Shown here piece by piece: positions 56,654 through 64,000 of a DNA stretch of 64,000 nucleotides. Positions within the stretch are counted from its first letter, which is position 1, and every line of letters begins with the position of its first letter. Under the pieces are notes generated by a model. That model had not been told where the DNA came from, searched no databases, and worked only from the letters and a program-made list of their open reading frames with translations. The DNA lies in contig JABSSW010000017.1 in assembly GCA_018902385.1 (NCBI GenBank), forward strand, positions 620,001-684,000. The letters run 5' to 3'. A program made the translations under genes and the position numbers. Source of the stretch: Physcia stellaris. Taxonomy: Eukaryota > Ascomycota > Lecanoromycetes > Caliciales > Physciaceae.

Positions 56654-58931
56654 ATTGCGGCTCGCTAACCTACTCAGGTGCGGAGCGCTCTGCCAAATAA
56701 CAGCGCCCACACCTGCATCAACAAGTCGACATAGGCAGGACCCTCACTAACCTGAGCAATCTTGGTACTGTCGCTTGTTCGTTGCTATTTTTGCCAACAC
56801 TCTTTCTCTACTTCCTTAGATTCCACTTCGACAAGGTACCATTTCTTTATCACAAAAGCATCCTCATCATCCTTCTGCGGCGGTTCGGAAGCTTTTGAGA
56901 GGATCTGGCAGCCATCACAGCTGGCTCTTAATCATTTGCACTACTGGCTGAGGTCACCGGTCGACTGTCGGCGGATTTGCGGGTTTCCTTTTCTCATACG
57001 GGGAATCACATCGGGGCGCTGGCGCGTTGAGGGCTCTCTATCAACCAGAAGTCGGCATCATCATTTTATCCATCAGCATGTAATACTATCGACTGCCTCT
57101 GCACCTGATCCGATAAGATCAATCCGCAACAGACACGGACGCATATTCGGTCCTTGCTGCGACAATCAGTGCTTTCCGTAATCTCTCACGCCAGCAACAT
57201 GACCCAATATGCCTTTCCGTAATCACTATCGCCAAGCTGATCTCGCCATTCGCCCAGCAGTGAACCAACAAACAAATGCACCTGCTATGACTCGATCCGC
57301 CCTAATGTCATCTCCAGCACCACACAGGATGCAATGGTATCAACTAGTATCGCCAAAATGACATTCACTATTCTTAACTTATAGGTAAGTGACAATGGTG
57401 CATATTTCATGCCTTTTATTCTGAAAGCTATCAGGCTTCTTTAAGCTTATGGACGACAATGTCAAGGGGTCAGAACGGTTCAACTCTGCAATACTACGGT
57501 CATACTTCTCTCTCTCTCGACCCTCATCAAACTATCTACCCCAAACTCAGTAAAACTCAACGGTAAATCCAACGAAACCAGGGCCAATATAACCTGCAGT
57601 GAGACTAAACCTGCCGAAGTGCAGGCAACGTCTAGCGGAACGCTCACCGAAGTCATTTCCCCCAGGCCTATTTGAATTGGAATCGCATTTTAATAAATAT
57701 TCGCCTTTGCAAGTCGATCACATCCTAGACAAACAATATTCAGTTTCTCGGTCAGAAGTCGAGAATAGACGTCCTGGATCACTGTTATTAACGGTTGCCT
57801 ATTGACTGTTTCTCACCCTATTCCGACGCACGGGACATCAGTATCGATGTTCATATCCTTCTACAATGCAAGCATTCTAATCGGCCGTCATTCCATCATG
57901 TCGAGCCTTTCCAAATAGTCGCATCAGGTAATGCATAGCTTTCTGATGACTGCTTTGTGGTATGGGGTATATTAAGGTACGTTGCGATGGATTTCCCTAG
58001 TTGTAGCCAATCGTAGAATCTCGGTCTTGAAAGGTGAGCAAGTTTCTGAGAGATTATATCCTGATTGCTGTTGTTCGAATTTTCTATTGATGAAGGGCTA
58101 TTTACCTTGACCCACCCCTAAAATACCTAGTTTCACGCCCTACGGTTACGCCAAAGGGCGTAGGCTCAAATCGCATTACTTGTCCAACCACGGGGGTGAG
58201 CACAACTAGTATCCCTCGGGCACTTAATGGACAGATTTGGTCCGCAGGACTCGATGGCTCATCCGACTTATTCTGTATTACCCGACTCTCCCTGTGGAAA
58301 CTTCGTTTCTGCTTTACGAGACGGATGGTACCGAGGAGCTGGCTGTAGCATGAAACCATTAGAATGGGAAAAGCTACGAAGCCTCGATTCGCTAATTGTG
58401 AATCGAAAGGCTTTTGAGTTCGCGCTATTTCCTTCCAAGTTTGCCACGAGCGTCGCCCAATGAGCTCGGCGTGAGTGGTATTCCGTTGACTAGACAGTGC
58501 ATGACCAGGGGCAATCACATAGAAAGGTTCAGGACGGCCGTCGGGGCATTCGCATGGGGGTAAGGGAGACTAACTTAGCAATATTATGAATAAATTGAAA
58601 TATATTCGAGCTAAGCTCGTATCAGACTTGGGAGTTCCGTGGTTGTCACAGAGTGCTTGGGCCTTTGTCCCAATGAAGTCGTCATATTGAGGCATTCGCT
58701 GCCATGCCCGATCGCGAGACATATATGACCTTATTGATCAAAACCATTGCATGGCGAAACTCTCGTTCATGTGTAGAAGTTGCACTTGTGCAGTATTATG
58801 CCTTGAGGAACGGCCGTGAGGGCAGGATTTTGGATCCTGATAAGGGCGCCAACATCCCAGAACATTGAGTACGCTTGTAAGCTGAGAAACAGATTTGCAC
58901 TTTTAATATACAACGAACAAAGACACAACTC
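56654..58931. other. Long intergenic region
   Basis: About 2.3 kb between convergent genes. It has no convincing coding frame; a minus-strand frame at 58102-58518 begins with GTG and matches nothing known. A short hairpin pairs 58379-58390 with 58400-58413. No RNA gene recognised. Confidence 0.4.
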
Positions 58932-59780
58932 TCATTTCTTCTGTTTTCGTTTCTTCGTTCCCCCCTTCGCCCCAGCGGCCGACCCCGACGCCGCGGGTCC
59001 TCCGCCCTCCACCAGCACGGCATCCTCATCGCTTTTATCTGCCCCCGGTGTCGTGGGCTTGTTTGCCGGGTTACTGGGCGCACCATCATCAAGCTCCTTC
59101 ATGAACTTGGACTGGATACTCGCTCGCTCTTGATCCCACCACGCGCGATCCGCTTTCCCCTGTTCTTGCAGCTCCTCGATCTTCTTGTGCGTTATCTCGG
59201 CCTGCACCATTTCGTTGGCGGACTGGAAGATGGTGTTGCCCCAATTGGGGGAGAGACCGTTCGCCTAATCTCGAGTCAGCGGGCTTTTACCCTTCTTTAA
59301 GGTTACCGCTATAGGGAAGAGACATACCTCCTCTACCACATCTCGTAGCTCCGCCTCGATCTCTTTCTCTGCCCTCAGAAAGCGCTGCCATAAATCGTCC
59401 CCGACACTCCCTCTCGCTAACAAGTTCCCCAGCGCAGGCTTTGCGTTTCGGATCGCTAGGATCCGTCTGATGTCCTCGGCCGCTCGTTGCAGTAGTGCGG
59501 CTTTCAGCACGCTATCTGGGACGGCTGGGGATTTCTCTTGCGAGGGGTCGGGCTCGAGGTGTAGGAGGGAAAGGTAGATGTCGCGCTGGAGGTGTTGGCC
59601 GAACCAGGGTTCGAGGGATATTGACTTCGCTAGAGGCTTGTTAGCTGTGGGGACAGGTCAGGGTTCTGGGGGATGCTTACCGAGTTTTCGCTTGCGGTAA
59701 AGGGATGAGAAGGTGGCGAGTGATCCGACGAGGATGCTGAGGTAGGCGAAGGGGACTGTGAGGCCTACCCAGTCTACCAT
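58932..59780 (-). CDS. SEC66: Sec62/63 complex subunit Sec66 (translocation protein)
   Basis: ER membrane subunit of the Sec63 complex for post-translational protein translocation. Exons 59780-59681, 59629-59328, 59264-58932; 244 aa. The N-terminus (VDWVGLTVPFAYLSILVGSL) is the single membrane span. Then ATFSSLYRKRKLAKSISLEP, WFGQHLQRDIYLSLLHLE, VLKAALLQRAAEDIRRIL, NAKPALGNLLARGSVGDDLW, EKEIEAELRDVVEEANGLSP and WGNTIFQSANEMVQAE, all in the order of Sec66/Sec71. The tail is acidic and Gly-rich and ends KKRKQKK, a dilysine-like basic end. It diverges from NPL4 across 468 bp. Confidence 0.92.
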
Positions 59781-60248
59781 GGTGAGATGGTTACTGTCGG
59801 ATTCTTTGACGGTTGAATTAGAGGCTCATGTAGATCGTAGGATGTGTGATTAGAAGGGGGACGGATGGATAAGACCACGGCAGTTATTATTCAAGAGTGA
59901 GGAAGCGGTGAAGGATGTTGTAGAGGTTGACTTCGGATTGTCGCATATTCTTGTATCAAAGTGACCTTCGTGTCATGTTCAATAATTCGCGTCTGCAATG
60001 AGCGCGGGTAGGGCTGACACTGGTCCGTGCACTCGGATGATCATCCGAGCTTCCAGTAGCGTATGCAAGATGATGTGATGAGGTGAGCCTCTGAATCATT
60101 GAATGCGTGTTGTAGGCAGTGAGGAAGAGGTCTTCGACGCCTCCTGCCTCCTTCTCTGCTTACAAATGTCTTTCACCATGCGGTAACTCGTATAGCCTCC
60201 AAATAGCTACCGTTAATCATCTTTCCAGCGTCACCAAGGAGCGCAAGA
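59781..60248. promoter_or_regulatory. Divergent promoter of SEC66 and NPL4 with a perfect 18-bp palindrome
   Basis: CTCGGATGATCATCCGAG at 60032-60049 is a perfect palindrome and contains CGG-N8-CCG, the inverted-triplet layout bound by dimeric Zn2Cys6 factors in fungi. It lies 201 bp upstream of the NPL4 start and 253 bp upstream of the SEC66 start. Binding is inferred only. Confidence 0.45.
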
Positions 60249-62219
60249 ATGGCTTCCAAACCCGTTCTTTTACGCTTTGAGTCAAGGAATGGCCAATTTA
60301 GGCTGAGTGTAGATCCATCTACCGAGTTCCCTTCATTGTTACCACAAATCTTGGATAAGCTGCCCAAAGAGACTGACTCCAGATCCATCGTACTTTCAAA
60401 CAAACGGTCAGGCGGTCAGGATCGGTTACTGAGCTCGCTAGCTGGCGTCTCAATCCAAAGAGTCGGTCTCAGCCATGGAGACCAGCTGTTCATCAAGTAC
60501 TCTGAGCAGCCGGCTGTCAATGGTCACTCGGTGGCACCATCAGCTACAGCATCGCAACCTCATAACTCCTCCAACAGGCTCAACGGACTTCCCATCCTTC
60601 CTACCGATGAGCTCTCAATCGCCCTTCCGCCAAAAACCTCCCCTGCGGCCACGATCAAGAACCCCTGGGAAGTAGTACAGCAGTCACCGCTAGATAACCG
60701 ATTAGACAAGCAAGATGGAAAAATACCGCGGAAACTGGACCAGAAGATGTGCAGGCATGGTCCCAGGGGCATGTGCGATTACTGTATGCCTCTCGAGCCA
60801 TATTCCGCAGACTACCTCGCCGAAAAGAAGATCAAGCACCTCTCATTTCACTCCTACCTCCGAAAGATCAACTCCGCCACCAACAAGCCTGAATTGAAAT
60901 CCTCCTACATGCCGCCACTGAGCGAACCTTACTACAGGGTCAAGCCAGACTGTCCGTCAGGTCACCCGCAATGGCCGGATGGAATATGTACAAAGTGCCA
61001 GCCCAGTGCTATTACACTACAAGCGCAGCCTTTCCGCATGGTTGACCATGTTGAGTTTGCTTCGTCTGGACTCATCAACACATTGCTCGATTATTGGAGG
61101 AAATCAGGAGACCAGCGAGTAGGATTCCTGTACGGTCACTATGAAGAGTACACAGAGGTTCCGCTTGGCATCAAGGCTGTCGTAGAAGCAATATACGAGG
61201 TCCCTCAGCTAGACGAGCCTGATGGATGTACATTGCACGACTGGGAAAACGAGAAGGAAGTCGACGAGGTGGCTCGCTTATGTGGCTTACAGAAGGTTGG
61301 TGTGATATTCACCGATCTTACAGACGCTGGCACTGGAGACGGAAAAGTCATCTGTAAACGTCACATCGATTCCTACTACCTGTCTTCACTAGAGATCGCC
61401 TTCTCAGCGAGGCTACAGGCTCAGAACCCTAAGCCGACCAAATGGAGCGACACTGGCCGATTTGGGTCAAATTTCGTCACTTGTGTCGTGAGCGGCGACG
61501 AGGACGGTGCTATCTCAATAAGCAGTTTCCAAGTCTCAAACACAGCAGTCGAGATGGTCCGAGCAGATATTGTTGAGCCTTCGGCAGACCCAGCAGTGAT
61601 GCTCGTTCAGGATGAAGAAGAAGAAACGTCAAATCGATCCCGTTACATTCCAGAAGTATTCTATCGACGCATCAATGAGTACGGAGCCAGCGTGCAGGAG
61701 AACGCGAAGCCCAGCTTTCCCGTCGAATACCTGTTGGTGACCCTCACACATGGCTTCCCAGCCAGCGAAACCCCGATGTTCACCTCCTCGCAGTTCGCAA
61801 TCGAGAACCGGCATTCGTTAGGCCAAAGCCAGGAGCTGCGCGAGGTCGCAGCCAGGCTAGGCGTGACGTCGAAAAACATCGATGCCGACGCGAGCCTCAA
61901 ATCCATCTCCGACTTCCATCTCCTATGCTTCATCCATGGAATGGGTGTCCTTAGCAAGGTGCGTCATCCCTCGATTGCGATTCTTTCCCCTTGCAATTTT
62001 GAGATTTACTCACGGTCTTCGCAGGAAGAAGAAACTCTTCTTTGCCGCGTCGCCCGCTCCCACGACCTCGCGGAAGGCTTCGAGCTCCTCAACACGCCGG
62101 GATGGGCCACCCTGTTGGCGATATTGCAGGAAAGCGGTGAGCGTCCCCCTAAACGTCCCTCGCGATCTTCCACCGACGAAGCGCTTGCTAAGAGGTTCAA
62201 GGGAGCTAGCATAGGCTAG
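60249..62219 (+). CDS. NPL4: Nuclear protein localization protein 4 (Cdc48 cofactor Npl4)
   Basis: With Ufd1, recruits Cdc48/p97 to ubiquitinated substrates in ER-associated and nuclear degradation. Exons 60249-61958 and 62025-62219; 634 aa. Residues 1-85 form the ubiquitin-like domain ([20 protein letters not shown]). Zinc fingers: [13 protein letters not shown] and [16 protein letters not shown]. The MPN domain follows from about residue 265 ([60 protein letters not shown]) and lacks the JAMM zinc ligands, as in other Npl4 proteins. The C-terminus has [15 protein letters not shown]. The 66-bp intron at 61959-62024 is in frame without a stop; reading through would insert 22 residues between MGVLSK and EEETLLC. 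Confidence 0.95.
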   Translation: MASKPVLLRFESRNGQFRLSVDPSTEFPSLLPQILDKLPKETDSRSIVLSNKRSGGQDRLLSSLAGVSIQRVGLSHGDQLFIKYSEQPAVNGHSVAPSATASQPHNSSNRLNGLPILPTDELSIALPPKTSPAATIKNPWEVVQQSPLDNRLDKQDGKIPRKLDQKMCRHGPRGMCDYCMPLEPYSADYLAEKKIKHLSFHSYLRKINSATNKPELKSSYMPPLSEPYYRVKPDCPSGHPQWPDGICTKCQPSAITLQAQPFRMVDHVEFASSGLINTLLDYWRKSGDQRVGFLYGHYEEYTEVPLGIKAVVEAIYEVPQLDEPDGCTLHDWENEKEVDEVARLCGLQKVGVIFTDLTDAGTGDGKVICKRHIDSYYLSSLEIAFSARLQAQNPKPTKWSDTGRFGSNFVTCVVSGDEDGAISISSFQVSNTAVEMVRADIVEPSADPAVMLVQDEEEETSNRSRYIPEVFYRRINEYGASVQENAKPSFPVEYLLVTLTHGFPASETPMFTSSQFAIENRHSLGQSQELREVAARLGVTSKNIDADASLKSISDFHLLCFIHGMGVLSKVRHPSIAILSPCNFEIYSRSSQEEETLLCRVARSHDLAEGFELLNTPGWATLLAILQESGERPPKRPSRSSTDEALAKRFKGASIG

Positions 62220-62791
62220 GATCGCTGATGTGATTGTTGATTTAAGTGCGTATTGCTTCGGGATGAGTGAGCGGGAGCGTTTAGAGCATTCATGGAGGGA
62301 GCGATGTTAGATTCTTTCTTCGGTTCTCGTGATAGCTGCTTTTAGTGTAGTTTTGACAGCGAGTGGCGAAGGGTCTTCCACAGTCATGGAAAATAGAGAT
62401 TAGACCGGCTTTTTCGTGCCAATCGGTGCGGCTCTAATATATCAAGTGACTGTGTTCAACTCCCCTGTTTTCAAGCTACACTTCATACACTCTCAAGGTG
62501 CTCGAAAGGCTAAATAGTGATATCAATCGACTGTTTATGATCTATCATGCATCTGACTTAAACTCGAAAATGAGAGATGCTGAGTTGATCCAGGCCCAGG
62601 AAAGGACGGATATGACTGCCTAGTATATTTGTTCCTGGCTCTAGCTGTCATGTTCATGCTACATTAGGTATCAAAAGAATCCTTGCGTCCAGAAATCGAT
62701 AGCCGAAAGCATGGCTGATGCTTAAACGTCGACGAATTGAGATGGACGAGGGCAGATAGTGATTCAACAGTGAAAGCCGTCATCTCGCCTT
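62220..62791. other. Intergenic, convergent 3' ends
   Basis: About 570 bp; no feature recognised beyond likely 3' untranslated sequence. Confidence 0.35.
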
Positions 62792-63994
62792 TCAGCGAAT
62801 CACGCCGTCATCTCGTTGAAGCTTGCCGTCTCGTACAACCCACACAACACCATCATGAGGGATCCGGCTCCCCTCGAGTCCACGGCCCCACCAGGCTCCC
62901 TCCCGAAAAACTAATCCGAAATCATAGGATCCGAAGTCATACCGCCGGGGACTGCCAGAAGTGCTCTGGACCACCGCTCCGCCTTTGTTGGCTTCGATGT
63001 CTTGATCTTGACTGTTGTTTACTGGCCACACTCTGTGAGGTTTAGGGCCTGGAGCCTTCCGCTTGTCGATCCAGACCTTCATGACCGAAGCGATGACCGC
63101 GAAGAAAGCTCCGACGAGCACACCCCATTGACCCACGGCATCGATACCTTCCCCGAGCGGTACGTGGTGTGGCCCCAACATGATGAGTTCGGTGATAATA
63201 ATCTGGGCTAGGGCAAAGCCTAAGCAGACCGGAGGAATGAAGAATGCGCAGCAGTAGGTTTTCCCTGCATTCTTTTCCCTGAGTCGTTTGGACATATTGT
63301 TTTGATTGAGCTGCTTCACCGCCATCTCCCTCGGGCTTTGGCGGCCAGAGGCATACATTAGGCCGCAAAACGCGAACCATGTCCCGTATGCAGCAAAATA
63401 GCCGGAATAGTCGAAGAGCAGGTTTTTCCAAAGATACGGGACTGAGGTGACCGGTTGTCCACTTCGCATCGGCAGTGTCGCGTTGCACTGTAAGCCACAG
63501 CTTCCTTCTAGCAAGGATGTTGGATCACAGGGCTGCGGCCTTGGTACCGCCTTCAGACTCGCAACCGAAGCGATGACGCCCACCCACATAACGCCGATCC
63601 AGCAGAACACCAGCGCCCTCGCCGAAGTTGCGGCAGCCCGCAGCGTCGTCGACCAGATCATCATCGGTGCCCCAGCCAGCATACCCACGCCAGTGATGGC
63701 AAAAACAGGGATAATGTCCAAGTCCACGGTTCCCCGACCGCGGACAGCTGCGAGTGCAATGCCGTGGATAGTGGCGATCGAGCTGAAGAGCATTGAGGCG
63801 CCCAAGGTGCCACCGACGAGCCACTCGAATTTATGGAGGAGCATCGGGATGAGGAGGAAAGCGTAGTAGAGGTAGCGCGACATGGGCCCGTAGGCGCCCG
63901 AGATGCTGTAGGCGCATATTCCGTTCAGGGGGTCGGCGGACGCTGGAGTGCAGATACAGAGGATGAGGAGGAGGGGAAGGTGAGTTTTTAAGCT
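62792..63994 (-). CDS. Multi-pass fungal membrane protein (partial, 5' end outside window)
   Basis: The frame is open from 62792 to 63994, at least 400 aa, where a CTCTAG acceptor marks an intron; the first exon lies beyond the window. The visible start (LPLLLILCICTPASADPLNG) looks like a signal peptide, followed by ICAYSISGAYGPMSRYLYYA. Further hydrophobic segments include MLFSSIATIHGIALAAVRG, IIPVFAITGVGMLAGAPMMI, LVFCWIGVMWVGVIASVASL, YFAAYGTWFAFCGLMYASG, CCAFFIPPVCLGFALAQIII and GVLVGAFFAVIASVMKVWID. A cysteine-bearing loop (CDPTSLLEGSCGLQCNATLP) lies between spans. The C-terminus is soluble. I do not recognise a functional family; it looks like a fungal plasma-membrane or secretory-route protein. 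Confidence 0.8.
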   Translation of the reverse strand, partial: SLKTHLPLLLILCICTPASADPLNGICAYSISGAYGPMSRYLYYAFLLIPMLLHKFEWLVGGTLGASMLFSSIATIHGIALAAVRGRGTVDLDIIPVFAITGVGMLAGAPMMIWSTTLRAAATSARALVFCWIGVMWVGVIASVASLKAVPRPQPCDPTSLLEGSCGLQCNATLPMRSGQPVTSVPYLWKNLLFDYSGYFAAYGTWFAFCGLMYASGRQSPREMAVKQLNQNNMSKRLREKNAGKTYCCAFFIPPVCLGFALAQIIITELIMLGPHHVPLGEGIDAVGQWGVLVGAFFAVIASVMKVWIDKRKAPGPKPHRVWPVNNSQDQDIEANKGGAVVQSTSGSPRRYDFGSYDFGLVFREGAWWGRGLEGSRIPHDGVVWVVRDGKLQRDDGVIR

Positions 63995-64000
63995 CTAGAG

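Noticed and set aside
58102-58518. 138-codon minus-strand open frame
   Set aside because: Starts with GTG, has no known motif, and overlaps a simple hairpin; no splice partners seen.

Overview
This 64-kb window is nuclear DNA of a filamentous ascomycete. The evidence is many short (about 42-110 bp) GT-AG introns, dense genes on both strands, and protein families typical of Pezizomycotina (rhodopsin-like PTH11-type membrane protein, terpene cyclase with P450s, Npl4, Nto1, dynamitin). A dothideomycete is my best guess, but no sequence search was possible. All exon models were built by hand from splice signals, reading phase and family conservation; each joined model divides by three and ends at a stop or the window edge.

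Layout. 0-15 kb is housekeeping: RPC40 (cut by the window start), the 49-kDa complex I subunit, UBA3, TEL2, a fungal TPR-like protein, a small bromodomain protein, histidyl-tRNA synthetase with a probable second start, and an NTF2-fold protein. 15-23 kb is an accessory block: a class I terpene cyclase like the N-terminal half of bifunctional fusicoccadiene-type synthases, ended by a TAG exactly at the end of the cyclase domain, plus two apparently intact cytochrome P450 genes. Degenerate copies of one short repeat family lie on both sides of the cyclase gene. 23.1-28.6 kb is a gene desert with nested inverted-repeat elements, including a 265-bp element with terminal inverted repeats inserted in the arm of a larger one that carries telomere-like TTAGGG units.

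28.6-45 kb is mixed: an amidohydrolase, a citrate-lyase-beta-like enzyme, a CaMK-type kinase, a beta-rich small protein, membrane and rhodopsin-like proteins, and orphan genes. 46-64 kb is again housekeeping: COQ6, dynactin p50, a Gln/Asn-rich conserved protein, NTO1, an RRM/SR-type RNA-binding protein, SEC66, NPL4 and a multi-pass membrane protein cut by the window end.

Functionally the window joins respiration (complex I, ubiquinone synthesis), protein quality control and ubiquitin-like pathways (UBA3, NPL4, SEC66), chromatin (NTO1, bromodomain protein), PIKK stability (TEL2) and a small candidate terpenoid locus. Several divergent pairs share promoters of 256-468 bp (RPC40/nuo-49, UBA3/TEL2, Gln-rich gene/NTO1, SEC66/NPL4). 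The most noteworthy features are the truncated but motif-complete terpene cyclase beside two P450s and the nested repeat elements next to it.
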